Shown: positions 43,124 through 52,450, numbered from the stretch's first letter. The stretch: DNA of 64,000 nucleotides from JAUWBF01 sp043815125 (GCA_043815125.1 JBDRJH010000198.1:1-64000); one strand, 5' to 3'. A program made the numbers and translations. The notes: generated by a model not told the origin, from the letters alone.

Positions 43124-44086
43124 TCACTCGCGCGGCACGCTGGTCTGGGTAACAATCTGCGCGACGATGGTGTCGGCGGAAATATCCTCGGCCTCCGCCT
43201 CGTAGGTGAGGCCGACGCGGTGGCGCAGGATGTCCGGCGCGACCTCCTGCACCAGCGACGGCGGCAGGTAGTCGAGGCCGCGCAACCAGGCGAGGGCGCG
43301 GCCGGCCTGAAAGAGCGCCAGCGACGCGCGCGGCGACGCGCCGAAGGAGAGGTGGCGCGGGCGGCCCTTGATGGGCTTGGCCAGCTCGCGGGTGGCCCGC
43401 ACGAGGGCGAGGATGTAGTCCTGCACGGCCGGCGAGACCTCGACGGCGTCGACCGCGGCGCGCAGTTGCAACAACTCCTCGCCGCTGGATACGGGGGCGA
43501 GCGCGGGCTGTTTGGTGACCTGGCCCCAGCGCGACATCATCAGCGACTCCTCGTCGTGCGACGGGTAGTCGACGATGAGCTTGAAGAGGAAACGATCGGT
43601 CTGTGCCTCGGGCAGCGGGTAGGTGCCCTCCTGCTCGACGGGGTTTTGCGTGGCCATCACGAAGAACGGCGCGGGCAGCCGGTGGGTGGTGCCGCCGAGC
43701 GTGACCTGGCGTTCCTGCATGGCCTCGAGCAGCGCGGACTGGACCTTGGCGGGGGCGCGGTTGATTTCGTCGGCGAGCACGAGGTTGGCGAAGATCGGGC
43801 CGCGGTGCGGGGCGAACACGCCGTCCTTGGGCGAGAACACCATGGTGCCGACCACATCGCTGGGCAGCAGGTCGGGGGTGAACTGGATGCGCTCGAACTG
43901 CACGCCGAGGGCGGTGCCGAGGGACTTGACGAGCAGGGTCTTGGCGAGGCCGGGCATGCCCTCGAGCAGCACGTGGCCGTTGGCGAGCAGGGCCACCAGC
44001 AGGCGCTCGATGACGTCGTCCTGGCCGATGACGGCCTTGCCGATTTCTTCGCGGAGTTTTTGGGACCAGACTGGGCCGTTGATCAT
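43124..44086 (-). CDS. MoxR-family AAA+ ATPase (Bat operon)
   Basis: The protein has 320 residues. Walker A is EGMPGLAKT, Walker B is LVLADEINRAPAKVQ, sensor 1 is FFVMATQNPVEQEGTYPLPE, and the C-terminal lid has the arginine-bearing GASPRASLALFQAGRALAW. MoxR ATPases act as chaperone-like factors that activate or assemble VWA-containing complexes, here BatA/BatB. It is the first gene of the minus-strand Bat operon. It is divergent from the release-factor-like gene with a 93-base gap that should hold both promoters; no clear element was seen. Confidence 0.93.
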   Translation of the reverse strand: MINGPVWSQKLREEIGKAVIGQDDVIERLLVALLANGHVLLEGMPGLAKTLLVKSLGTALGVQFERIQFTPDLLPSDVVGTMVFSPKDGVFAPHRGPIFANLVLADEINRAPAKVQSALLEAMQERQVTLGGTTHRLPAPFFVMATQNPVEQEGTYPLPEAQTDRFLFKLIVDYPSHDEESLMMSRWGQVTKQPALAPVSSGEELLQLRAAVDAVEVSPAVQDYILALVRATRELAKPIKGRPRHLSFGASPRASLALFQAGRALAWLRGLDYLPPSLVQEVAPDILRHRVGLTYEAEAEDISADTIVAQIVTQTSVPRE

Positions 44087-44179
44087 GATTGGGCGGTGAT
44101 TTTGGGAAAGGGACTGAGGTGCTTTCGACTCGCGGGGGCGCGGAGGGTTTCCGAAAGTTGCCGAGGAAAACGCCCGACC

Positions 44180-44572
44180 ATGGATTTACCAACCCAAATC
44201 CAAGACCAACTCGACGCACTTGGCATTCTCGCGGCCGATGTGGAGGAGCGTTTTGTGCGCGGCTCCGGACCCGGCGGCCAAAAGATCAACAAGACCGCCT
44301 CCACCGTGTGCCTCGTGCACCGGCCGAGCGGCACCACCGTGCGTTGCCAGCGCGAGCGTTCGCAGGCGGCCAACCGCGGCCTGGCCTGGGCGGAGTTGTG
44401 CGAGAAAATCTCCGAGGCCCGCCGCGCCGAAACGGCCGCCCGCCGCTCCGCCGCGGAAAAGGCCCGGCGCAAGGCACGACCCAAGAGCCGCCGGCAAAAG
44501 GCCATCCAGGTCGAGGGCAAACGCCGTCGCGCCGACATCAAGTCGAAGCGCGGTCGCGTGCGGTCCGACTAA
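44180..44572 (+). CDS. Release-factor-like protein with GGQ domain
   Basis: The protein has 130 residues. The peptidyl-tRNA hydrolysis motif GSGPGGQKINKT begins near residue 28, followed by CLVHRPSGTTVRCQRERSQA and a very basic Lys/Arg-rich tail. It lacks the stop-codon recognition domains of RF1/RF2, as in the ArfB/mtRF-R type rescue factors that free stalled ribosomes. Sequence around GGQ is closer to the 'peptide chain release factor-like' group than to ArfB itself, so no symbol is given. It is a single gene, convergent with ClC. Confidence 0.82.
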   Translation: MDLPTQIQDQLDALGILAADVEERFVRGSGPGGQKINKTASTVCLVHRPSGTTVRCQRERSQAANRGLAWAELCEKISEARRAETAARRSAAEKARRKARPKSRRQKAIQVEGKRRRADIKSKRGRVRSD

Positions 44573-44596
44573 ACCAACACCGCCCGTCCCACGGCT

Positions 44597-46363
44597 TCAG
44601 GCCTCCTCGTCTTCCTCGGCGGCGACCAGTCCCTCCTGGCCGCGCAGCAGATCGTGAAGCGTGAACACACCGAGCAGGCGGCGCTCCTGCGGATCGCCGA
44701 GGCAGAGGAAATTCGCCGGCGTCTCGATCAGGCGGTGTTGCACCTCGCCGAGCGTTTCCTCGGGCGAGACCCAGACGACCGCCTCGAGCTTGGGGCGCAT
44801 CCCGGTGTTGAGCGCGTGCTCGATCTCGGCGCGCATCAGCAGGTGGGTGATCGTGCCGTCCTCGGCCTGCACGGGGAAAACCTGGTGACGGCTGGCGGTC
44901 ATGAGTTCCTTGAGCGCGGGCAGCTCCAGGCTCCTCGCGACCACCGGACGAAACGTCGCCAGCGCGCCCACCGGCATCTCGCGCCACTTGCGGAAATCGC
45001 GCGGCGGGAGCACGTGGTGCGGATTCTCGCCGTCCTGCAGCAGCATGTTTTCGTAAAGATCCTCCGGCACGATGCGCTTGCTGGCCGCGTGGCTGATCAA
45101 CGTCGCCACCAGGATGATCGGCACGATCACGAACTGGTGGGTGATCTCGAAGATCAGCAAAATGCAGGTGATCGGCGTGCGAATGACCGCCACCAGGCCC
45201 GCGCACATGCCGGCCATCACCAGGATCGACTGGTCCGATTCGGTCAACGGCATGAACTCCGCCGCGCCCGCCGCGACCAAGCCGCCGCACATCGCGCCGA
45301 TGAAGAAGTTGGGCGCAAAGATGCCGCCGCACGCGCCCGCGCCCACCGCCACCAATGTCGCCAGCAACTTGCCCGCGCCCAGCACGAGCGCCACGTGCCA
45401 GTCGAGGTCGCCGCGGATGCAGGCCGTGACATCCTGATAACCCACGCCGAACACCCCCATGTGCCCCGTGATCAAAAACGCCGACGCCGCCACCGCCCAG
45501 CTGCCGACCGCGCCCAGGGTGGGGCGCGTCCAACCCGGGAGCAGCTTGCCGTTTTGCAACATCCGTCCGCGCACCGCCAGCACGCCGCGCTGGAACCCCG
45601 CCCCGGCCGCCGCCGCGATCAGCGCCACCAGCGGGCACAACAACAACGCCCGCCACGTCGGCTCCTCCAGCAGCCCGACCTGGAAGGCCGGCTGCGGGCC
45701 GATGACCGCGTGCGCGATCAACGCGCCCATCACCGACGCCAGCAGGATCGCGCCGATCAGCTTGCTGCCGATGTCGCCGATGATCTCCTCCAACACGAAC
45801 GCGATGGCCGCCAACGGCGCGTTGAACGCCGCCGCCAGCGCGCCGGCCGCGCCGCTGGCGCAATACATGCGGCGCTTCTGCTTGGGCACGCCCGCCAGGC
45901 CCGCGACCGATGACATCGTGGCCGCGCCGACCTGCACCACCGGACCCTCGGGCCCCACGCTGACGCCACCGCCCAGGGTCAGCGCCGACGCCGTGAACTT
46001 CACCGCCGCCGTGCGCATCGGCAGGTAGCCAAAGTCCTTCCAAAACGCCAGCTTGGTGGGCAGCACCCCGCCGCCCGCCGTGCTCGGATCGAACTTGCGC
46101 ACCAGCGCCGTCGCCAGCAGCGACGCGCCCACCACGCACACGAACGATCCCGCCAAAAACCACACCACCGGCAGCCCCGCCGTCGCCAGGTAGGTGTGGT
46201 GCGCGATCTTCTCGACCACCGTGTGAAAGCTCACGGCGACGAAGCCGACCAGCGCGCCGAAGGAGCAGACGAGGATGGCGTTGCGCCCGCGGGCGGGGAT
46301 TTGCAGCCAACGATCATGCACCAGCGCGAACAGCCGCGCGACCAACGAGAAAAAAGTCTTCAA
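44597..46363 (-). CDS. ClC-family chloride channel/transporter with two CBS domains
   Basis: The protein has 588 residues with about ten membrane helices. The chloride filter motifs are present: STAGGGVLP in place of GSGIP, GPEGPVVQ with the gating glutamate, and GGIFAPNFFIGA. Two CBS domains follow in the last ~160 residues (the ALKELMTASRHQVFPVQ and AVVWVSPEETLGEVQHRLIE segments), which often bind nucleotides. Channel or proton-coupled exchange cannot be told apart by eye. The only start found is TTG at 46363; an in-frame stop lies 18 codons upstream and there is no good ribosome site. It separates the two MoxR modules. Confidence 0.9.
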   Translation of the reverse strand: MKTFFSLVARLFALVHDRWLQIPARGRNAILVCSFGALVGFVAVSFHTVVEKIAHHTYLATAGLPVVWFLAGSFVCVVGASLLATALVRKFDPSTAGGGVLPTKLAFWKDFGYLPMRTAAVKFTASALTLGGGVSVGPEGPVVQVGAATMSSVAGLAGVPKQKRRMYCASGAAGALAAAFNAPLAAIAFVLEEIIGDIGSKLIGAILLASVMGALIAHAVIGPQPAFQVGLLEEPTWRALLLCPLVALIAAAAGAGFQRGVLAVRGRMLQNGKLLPGWTRPTLGAVGSWAVAASAFLITGHMGVFGVGYQDVTACIRGDLDWHVALVLGAGKLLATLVAVGAGACGGIFAPNFFIGAMCGGLVAAGAAEFMPLTESDQSILVMAGMCAGLVAVIRTPITCILLIFEITHQFVIVPIILVATLISHAASKRIVPEDLYENMLLQDGENPHHVLPPRDFRKWREMPVGALATFRPVVARSLELPALKELMTASRHQVFPVQAEDGTITHLLMRAEIEHALNTGMRPKLEAVVWVSPEETLGEVQHRLIETPANFLCLGDPQERRLLGVFTLHDLLRGQEGLVAAEEDEEA

Positions 46364-46504
46364 TGCCGTAAAGTCGCCGACCTTGAAACAATTGCCCCTC
46401 CGGGCTCAACACCCGATTGCCCCCGGGACGAAATGAACGGGGCGAACTCTTCCGGTCGGACGCGTTGACGCCTGATGAAACAGGCCCATGATTCCGCCAT
46501 TATC

Positions 46505-47476
46505 ATGAGCGACTTTCTGACCGGACCCCAGGTGACCGCCGCCAAGGAGATTCTCGACCGTCTGCGCGACAACATGCGCCGCACGATCAAGGGCAAAAAC
46601 GATGTAATCGACCACGTCCTCGTCGGCGTCGCCGCCGGCGGTCACCTGCTCATCGAGGACATGCCCGGCGTGGGCAAGACCACGCTGGCCTACTCGCTGG
46701 CCCGCTCGATGGACTGCGGCTTTTCCCGCGTGCAATTCACCAGCGACCTGCTGCCCAGCGACGTCACCGGCGTCTCCATCTACGACGAGTCGCTCAAGGA
46801 GTTCGTCTTCAAAAAGGGCCCCGTCTTCGCCAACGTCGTGCTCGCCGACGAGATCAACCGCGCCACCCCCAAGACCCAGTCCTCGCTGCTCGAGGTCATG
46901 GACCGCGGCAAGGTCACCGTCGACGGCCAGAGCCACGCGGTCGGCGCGCCGTTCATGGTCTTCGCCACCCAGAACCCCGTCGACTACGAGGGCACCTTTC
47001 CGCTGCCCGAGAGCCAGATGGACCGCTTCCTCATGCGCCTGCACATGGGCTACCCCCGGCCCGAGGACGAGCTCGCCATCCTGCGGTCACCAAAAAGCAA
47101 CTACGACGAGATCGCGCTGAATCCCGTCGTCAGCCGCGCCGACATTCTCCGGCTCCAGTCGCTGTGCACGCAGGTCTTCATCGAGGAGGGCGTGCTCGAC
47201 TACATCCTCAAGATCATCTCGGCCACCCGCACCGAGTCCGAGTTCAAGGCCGGCGTCTCCGTGCGCGGCGGGCTCGCGCTCAAGCACGCCGTGTAGGCCA
47301 GCGCGCTGCTGGCCGGGCGCGACTTTGTCATCCCCGAGGACGTGCAGGCCATGGCCGGGCCCGTGCTCGCCCACCGCCTCGCGCTGGCCCGGCAGGGCTC
47401 CGACGCGCTGGAGGAGCGCCGCATGGTCGGGGCCGCCCTGCGCCGCATCGTCTCCGCCGTGGCCGTGCCGGTCTGA
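46505..47476 (+). CDS. Second MoxR-family AAA+ ATPase, interrupted by an in-frame TAG
   Basis: The start is ATG 46505 (MSDFLTGPQVTAAKE). An ATG at 46475 would add ten residues. The ATPase core is intact: Walker A EDMPGVGKTT, Walker B VVLADEINRATPKTQ and FATQNPVDYEGTFPLPE. At 47294-47296 the frame reads KHAV-TAG-ASALLAGRDFV. It then stays open through IPEDVQAMAGPVLAHRL to the TGA at 47474-47476. The missing part is the C-terminal lid that MoxR proteins use to sense ATP. If the TAG is real, a 263-residue protein (or 273 from ATG 46475) without the lid would be made. It heads a MoxR-DUF58-TgpA operon. Confidence 0.85.
47294..47296 (+). other. In-frame TAG in the second MoxR gene
   Basis: The codons on both sides are typical MoxR lid sequence (KHAV and ASALLAGRDFV). 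A CAG glutamine, one base different, is the usual residue type here (HAVQA-like). Confidence 0.8.
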
Positions 47477-47486
47477 GGGCGCGTCC

Positions 47487-48656
47487 ATGGTGATGTCGTC
47501 CCCATCCGCACCCGCCGCCGCCGACTGGCAGGAGGCCGGCCGCCGTCCCCGCCAACCGCGCGGGCAACGCTGGCGCCGCTTGCTCTGGTCGATGATCTAC
47601 CCGCCGCAGGTGCGCCCGCACCGCGTCGCGCCGACCATGACCGGCGGCGTGCTGATCGGCGTGGCCCTCGGCATCGGCCTGGCCGCCTACAACACGGCGA
47701 GCAACATCCTCTTTATCACGCTCTCGCTGCTGCTCTCCTCGCTCATCCTCAGCGGACTGCTCTCCTGGATCAACGTCCGGCGCGTCGGCTGGCGGTTGCA
47801 GGCGCTGGCCCCGTGGCGCGCCGGCCAGGAGCAGCTCGTGCTGCTCGACCTGCGCAACCGCAAGCGCTTCGTGCCGACCTACGGCCTGTGGTTCGACCTC
47901 GCGCTGGCGCGCACCGCCCAAAAGACCCGGCTCAAGCTCCGCACGCGGCTCGACGCGGGCGGCGGCGAACGGCTCGAGTGGACCGTCCGCCCGGAGCGCC
48001 GCGGCGTCGAGCGCGTGGAGCTGCACGGCCTGGGCTCGTTGTTTCCCTTCGGGTTTTTGCGAAAGACCATGGGCTGCGGACAGCGTTGCGAGGTCGTGGT
48101 CTGGCCCGCGCCGGTCGAGTATCGCCGGCTGGCCGCGGGCGGGGTCTGGCGCTCGCAGCCGGGCGAACGCAGCCGGCGGCCGGGGCAGGGCGGCGACCTG
48201 ATGGCGCTGCGCAAATACGCCTCGGGCGACTCGCAGCGGCTCGTGCATTGGAAGGCCAGCGCGCGCCTGCGCCGGCTGATGGTGCGCCAGTTCGCGGCCG
48301 AGTCGCAGGATGGCTTCACGCTGTGGTTCGAGACGGCGGCGGCCCGCTGGACGCGGCCCGCGCAGTTCGAGCTGGCGGTGGGGCTGGCGGCGACTCTGGC
48401 CGAGGACCTGTTCCGCGAGGGGCGGCTGCGCGCGCTCGCGTTGGACGCGGACCCGGTCACGCCGGTGCGCACGCTGGGCGACCTCGAGCGTTTTCTGGAC
48501 CGGCTCGCGGTGGCGGCGCCGCGCGAGGATTTGAAGAAGGGCGGCGCGGCCGGACTGGCGGCGTCGCGGTTTGGTTCCAATTTGCTGACGATCGCTCCGG
48601 ACGGTGTCCGCAGCGTCTCGGCCTACATCGATGGAAAAGCGGCGGCCACAGCTTGA
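47487..48656 (+). CDS. DUF58 membrane protein of the TgpA-type operon
   Basis: The protein has 389 residues from the ATG at 47487 (or 47493). Two membrane helices at about 53-95 (MTGGVLIGVALGIGLAAYNT and ILFITLSLLLSSLILSGLL) are followed by a beta-rich region. The DUF58 core contains GDLMALRKYASGDSQRLVHW. It lies ten bases after the MoxR gene and overlaps the transglutaminase gene by 26 bases. MoxR, DUF58 and a TgpA-like protein are a recurrent operon in many bacteria, and the complex's substrate is unknown. Confidence 0.88.
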   Translation: MVMSSPSAPAAADWQEAGRRPRQPRGQRWRRLLWSMIYPPQVRPHRVAPTMTGGVLIGVALGIGLAAYNTASNILFITLSLLLSSLILSGLLSWINVRRVGWRLQALAPWRAGQEQLVLLDLRNRKRFVPTYGLWFDLALARTAQKTRLKLRTRLDAGGGERLEWTVRPERRGVERVELHGLGSLFPFGFLRKTMGCGQRCEVVVWPAPVEYRRLAAGGVWRSQPGERSRRPGQGGDLMALRKYASGDSQRLVHWKASARLRRLMVRQFAAESQDGFTLWFETAAARWTRPAQFELAVGLAATLAEDLFREGRLRALALDADPVTPVRTLGDLERFLDRLAVAAPREDLKKGGAAGLAASRFGSNLLTIAPDGVRSVSAYIDGKAAATA

Positions 48657-50877
48657 TTCTCAGACCCTGCACCAGGTGCGCTGGCTGCTCGGCGGCCTGC
48701 TCGCGCTGCTGGCGGCGTGGACGGTCTTCTACATGGATGTCAACGCGACCGGACTGCTCGCGTTGACCACCATCCTCGTGCCGGTGGTGACGTGGCGGCC
48801 GGTGCTCGCGAGCAAGCTGCCGTCGTGGGCCCACATGCTGGCCTTTCCCGTGATCGTGCTGTTGTTCGCCGCGGATTTTTACCAGACGCGCGAGCCCTTG
48901 CCGGTGATGATCCGGCTGGGGCTGCTGCTGCTGCTCTACCGCGGGGTCACGCTGCGCACGCGGCGCGAGGACATGCAGCTGATTTTGTTGTGCCTGTTCC
49001 TCGTGGTGGTGGCGGGCGTGCTCACGGTGTCGCTGGTGTTCGTGCTGCAGATCCTGCTGTTCACCGCCTGCGCGCTGGCGCTGTTGCTGGCAATCACGCT
49101 CAGCAACGCGGCCGCCGCCGACGAGGCCGCCGCGGGCGCGGCGAAGACGGAAGGCCCGCCGGCCTGGGTGCGGGTCGACTGGGGCGCGACCCTGGGCCGC
49201 CTGCGCGCGGTGGTCGACTGGCGCGTGCTGGCCATGGGCTCGGTGCTGTTCGCGGGTGTGGTGGGGTTGTCGGCGCTGTTGTTTTTGATGATCCCGCGCT
49301 TCGAGCTGGGGACCAATTTTTTCCTGGATCACATGCTCTCGGGCCGGTCCAAGTCGGGCTTCTCCGAGACCGTCACATTTGGCTCCGTGGTCGACATCCA
49401 GCAGGATCGCAGTCTGGCGCTGAGCGTCGATGTGACCGACCCCGGGCAGGTGCCGGCGGTGCCCTATTGGCGGATGCTGGTGCTCGACGAGTATATGCAG
49501 GGCGGCTTCATGATGTCGCCCGGCCTGAGCGCCGAGATCAAGGCCTCCGAGGTCGAGGCCACGCGACACCGCGGCATCGCGCCGACCAACCCGTCGGCCC
49601 CGGTCTGGACGTTTTATCTGGAGGGCGGCGTCAGCCGCTACCTGCCGCTGGTGGGGCCGTATTCGCAGATCACGCTGCCCAGTCCGCAGACCCTGCGCAT
49701 CAACCGCACGCAGCTGCTGGTGGCCCTGCCCAAGGACCCGTCGAAGATGACGCCGTATCGCGTCGAGGGCATGTTGCCGACCGCCCGCATCGAGGATGCC
49801 GACATGGCCGCGCGGGTGGCCGCCTGGAAGGCGTCCCCGCCCGAGCCCCGCCGGCGTTATGAGCGGTATGCGATGGAGGACGAGTCGCCCGCGCCGCCGT
49901 CTTACCTCGGTCTCGACCTGCCGCCCGGGGAACTCGCCAAGCTCGACGCCTGGGTCGCGGAGATCGGCCGGCCGGTCGACGGCGACCACGAGGGCTTCGT
50001 GCGCCGGGCCTGCGCCTGGTTGGAGCGGCGGCACGGCTATTCGTTGAACATGCGGCTGCCCGATGCCGAGGGCGACGTGCTGGTGCGCTGGATGGATTCG
50101 CCGGAGCCGGGGCACTGCGAGCTGTTCGCCGGTTCGCTGGTGCTGCTCAGCCGTGCGGCCGGCGTGCCCGCGCGCGTGGCCATCGGCTTCAAGGGCGGCG
50201 TGTGGAACCAGGCCAGCGGCAGCATCACGGTGACCAACGCCGACGCCCACGCCTGGTGCGAGATTTTTGACGGCAAGCGCCATTGGGTCCGCGCCGACCC
50301 GACGCCGGGCGCCGGCGGTCTCGGGCCGCGCGAACCGGCCGCGCCGCAGCTCGGACCGGACGGAGCGCCGCGCCTGGAAACGGACTCCGGTTGGGCCGCG
50401 CGTTGGAACAGCCTGCGGGTCTTCTGGTATCGGCGCATCGTCAGCTTCGACCAGCAGTCGCAGCTCGACATGGTGCGTTCGGCGGGCCGCATGGCCGAGT
50501 CCTACGCCAAGCGCCTGATCTCGGAGCTGGACCGCCGGCTCAAGGCGCTCGCCGAGTGGGCGTCCACGCCGTGGAGTCTCGGGCGGGTGGGCTGGGGGGC
50601 CGGCGCGCTCGCGGCGGGCGCGCTGTTGGTCTGGGGCTGGCGCAAGCTGCACTTCGTGGCCTGGTGGCGGGCGTTGCGCGGCGCCGATCCGGTGCGTCGC
50701 GAGGCGGGCCGCTGGCTGCGCCGCCTCGATGCCAAGGCCCTGCCCGCAGACCACGACGTGCGCGCGGAGCTGTTGCGCCTGCGCTATGGTCGCAAGGCAA
50801 CCTGGACTCCGTCGACGCGGGTGTTCAAGGCCGCCCGCGCCGCCCTGCGCGAGTGGACGCGACGCCGCCGCGGGTAA
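48631..50877 (+). CDS. TgpA-like membrane transglutaminase-fold protein
   Basis: The protein has 748 residues from ATG 48631 (MEKRRPQLDSQ), which overlaps the DUF58 gene. It has about six N-terminal membrane helices, a DUF3488-type extracytoplasmic segment and a transglutaminase core with the catalytic triad Cys496 (GHCELFAG), His540 (NADAHAWCE) and Asp556 (RADPTPG). A C-terminal membrane helix (GAGALAAGALLVWGWRKL) precedes a DUF4129-like tail. In Pseudomonas, TgpA is essential and has transglutaminase activity. The substrate in the envelope is unknown. It ends the second MoxR operon. Confidence 0.9.
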   Translation: MEKRRPQLDSQTLHQVRWLLGGLLALLAAWTVFYMDVNATGLLALTTILVPVVTWRPVLASKLPSWAHMLAFPVIVLLFAADFYQTREPLPVMIRLGLLLLLYRGVTLRTRREDMQLILLCLFLVVVAGVLTVSLVFVLQILLFTACALALLLAITLSNAAAADEAAAGAAKTEGPPAWVRVDWGATLGRLRAVVDWRVLAMGSVLFAGVVGLSALLFLMIPRFELGTNFFLDHMLSGRSKSGFSETVTFGSVVDIQQDRSLALSVDVTDPGQVPAVPYWRMLVLDEYMQGGFMMSPGLSAEIKASEVEATRHRGIAPTNPSAPVWTFYLEGGVSRYLPLVGPYSQITLPSPQTLRINRTQLLVALPKDPSKMTPYRVEGMLPTARIEDADMAARVAAWKASPPEPRRRYERYAMEDESPAPPSYLGLDLPPGELAKLDAWVAEIGRPVDGDHEGFVRRACAWLERRHGYSLNMRLPDAEGDVLVRWMDSPEPGHCELFAGSLVLLSRAAGVPARVAIGFKGGVWNQASGSITVTNADAHAWCEIFDGKRHWVRADPTPGAGGLGPREPAAPQLGPDGAPRLETDSGWAARWNSLRVFWYRRIVSFDQQSQLDMVRSAGRMAESYAKRLISELDRRLKALAEWASTPWSLGRVGWGAGALAAGALLVWGWRKLHFVAWWRALRGADPVRREAGRWLRRLDAKALPADHDVRAELLRLRYGRKATWTPSTRVFKAARAALREWTRRRRG

Positions 50878-50882
50878 CGAAC

Positions 50883-50980
50883 GTAGGGGCCGCGCTCGCG
50901 CGGCCCGTTGCGCGTTGTCACGCGAAACAACGTTCATTCACCGGCGCACGGTTGACGGGCCGGGCAAGCTCGGCCCCTAC
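50883..50980. repeat. GTAGGGGC-type inverted repeat (copy 1)
   Basis: Left arm GTAGGGGCCGCGCTCGCGCG (from 50883) and right arm ending CAAGCTCGGCCCCTAC (50980) are imperfect reverse complements around a 45-base centre. It lies in the gap between the convergent TgpA-like and hprK genes. Related copies are at 53686-53783 and 63317-63342. Confidence 0.75.
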
Positions 50981-51034
50981 ACGCGCAGCACGCGGAGGCG
51001 GGCCACCGGCGGGAATTGATTTTAGGAGTTCCCC

Positions 51035-52030
51035 TCAGTCCTCGCGGACCTGCGGCTTGATGACCACGTCGGCCGGCGAGAGGCCGGCCTGGGCGGTCAT
51101 GTGGGCGATGAGCCGGTCGTTGAACTCCTTGGCGGGGTCGTGGCCCATGGTCTTGAGCGCCTGCACCAACGCGGCCACCTCGACCAGCCGGGCGATGTCT
51201 CGGCCCGGACGCACGTAGATGTCAATGTGCGGTATCTTGATGCCGAGGATGTCGTAGAAGTTCTCCTCGAGACCGGTGCGTTCCTCGATGGCCTCGGGCG
51301 TCCACTCGCGCAGGGTGACGACCAGGTCGAGGCGTTTTTCAAGGCGCACGCTTTTGATGCCAAACATCTCGGCGATGTTGATGATGCCGATGCCGCGGCA
51401 CTCCATGTAGCCGCGGTTGAGCGCCCGGGAGGAGGCGATCAAGTCGCGCTCGTCGAGCAACTTCACGACGGTGAGGTCGTCGGCGACGAGGGAGTGGCCG
51501 CGCTCGATGAGGGCCAGGGCGCACTCGCTTTTGCCCGCGCCGGAGTCGCCGCGGAGCATCACGCCGACGCCCTTGATATCGAGGGTGGTGGCATGCTCGG
51601 ACGAGGAGGGGGCGAACTCGTTGTCGATGCAGAGGGTCGCGAGGTTGACCCAGTGCATGGTGATCATCGGCGTGCGGAAGATGGGCAGCTTGCGCTCCTC
51701 GGCGACCGCGATCATCGCGTGGGTGGGGATGAAGTTGCGGGTGAGCACCAGGCAGGGGATCTGCCGGTCGACCATCTCGTTGAGGATCTCGATCTGTTTT
51801 TTGGAATCGAGGCTCTTGAAGTAGGTCATCTCGGCGGCGCCGAGGACCTGAATGCGTTTGTTCGCGAAATACTTGAAGAAGCCGGTCAGCGCGAGTGACG
51901 GGCGGTTGATGGAGCCCTCGCGAATGAGCCGGTGCAGGCCGTTGCCCCCGGTGGCGAGTTCGAGCCGGAGCTTCTCGCGGTAGGTGTCGAGAAAGTGGGC
52001 GACGGTGATGCCGTGGATGTCTTTCTGCAT
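51035..52030 (-). CDS. hprK: HPr kinase/phosphorylase
   Basis: The protein has 331 residues. The N-terminal domain resembles MurF-like folds, and the catalytic C-terminal domain has the P-loop LRGDSGAGKSECALALIERG (residues 160-179), VADDL and the HprK signature MECRGIGIINIAEMFG. The enzyme phosphorylates HPr on a serine with ATP, and removes it with phosphate, controlling carbon regulation. No HPr or PTS gene is visible in the window. In this phylum HprK occurs without a full sugar PTS, and its target there is unclear. Confidence 0.93.
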   Translation of the reverse strand: MQKDIHGITVAHFLDTYREKLRLELATGGNGLHRLIREGSINRPSLALTGFFKYFANKRIQVLGAAEMTYFKSLDSKKQIEILNEMVDRQIPCLVLTRNFIPTHAMIAVAEERKLPIFRTPMITMHWVNLATLCIDNEFAPSSSEHATTLDIKGVGVMLRGDSGAGKSECALALIERGHSLVADDLTVVKLLDERDLIASSRALNRGYMECRGIGIINIAEMFGIKSVRLEKRLDLVVTLREWTPEAIEERTGLEENFYDILGIKIPHIDIYVRPGRDIARLVEVAALVQALKTMGHDPAKEFNDRLIAHMTAQAGLSPADVVIKPQVRED

Positions 52031-52093
52031 GGCGTTGGCGGGGCTTGGGAGGGAGTGCGGGGGGCGAGTGGGACAGGGTCGCCCGGGAGTGGC

Positions 52094-52450
52094 CTAGAAC
52101 GGCACGTCCTCGTCGACGTCGTGGCGGGGCTCGTCGACGATGTTGGGGTCCTCGTCGGCGGCGGGGGCGGGCTTCTTGCCGGCGGCGGCGCCGGACTCGA
52201 TCTTCCAGGCGTTGAGGTTGACGTAGTAGTTGTCCTTCCACTCGCGGCCGCGCAGGTCGAAGGAGACTTTGATCTCGTCGCCCTCCTTGAGGCCGCCGAC
52301 GAGGGCGACCTTGTCCTTCACGCACTCGAACTTGATGTCCTGCGGGAAGCGCCCGTCGGGGACGGTGATGACGAACTCGCGCTTGTTGAAGCCGCTGCCG
52401 AAGGTTTGCTCGTCGAAGATTTTTTTAACGGTGCCGGTGATCTCAAACAT
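52094..52450 (-). CDS. DUF3127 OB-fold protein, single-strand-DNA-binding-like
   Basis: The protein has 118 residues. The first ~80 (MFEITGTVKKIFDEQTFG, FKFECV-like IKFECVKDKVAL, VSFDLRGREWKD) match DUF3127, an OB-fold related to single-strand DNA-binding proteins. The tail is acidic (PAADEDPNIVDE, ending DEDVPF), like the SSB C-terminal tip D-D-D-I-P-F. That tip suggests protein contacts in replication, but function is not proven. It lies 63 bases upstream of hprK. Confidence 0.78.
   Translation of the reverse strand: MFEITGTVKKIFDEQTFGSGFNKREFVITVPDGRFPQDIKFECVKDKVALVGGLKEGDEIKVSFDLRGREWKDNYYVNLNAWKIESGAAAGKKPAPAADEDPNIVDEPRHDVDEDVPF

Noticed and set aside
37008..47296. Recoding of TAG as an amino acid, to explain the two amber codons
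   Set aside because: TAG ends the dehydrogenase gene (6695-6697) and murD (23669-23671), so it is a normal stop here. No suppressor tRNA was seen.
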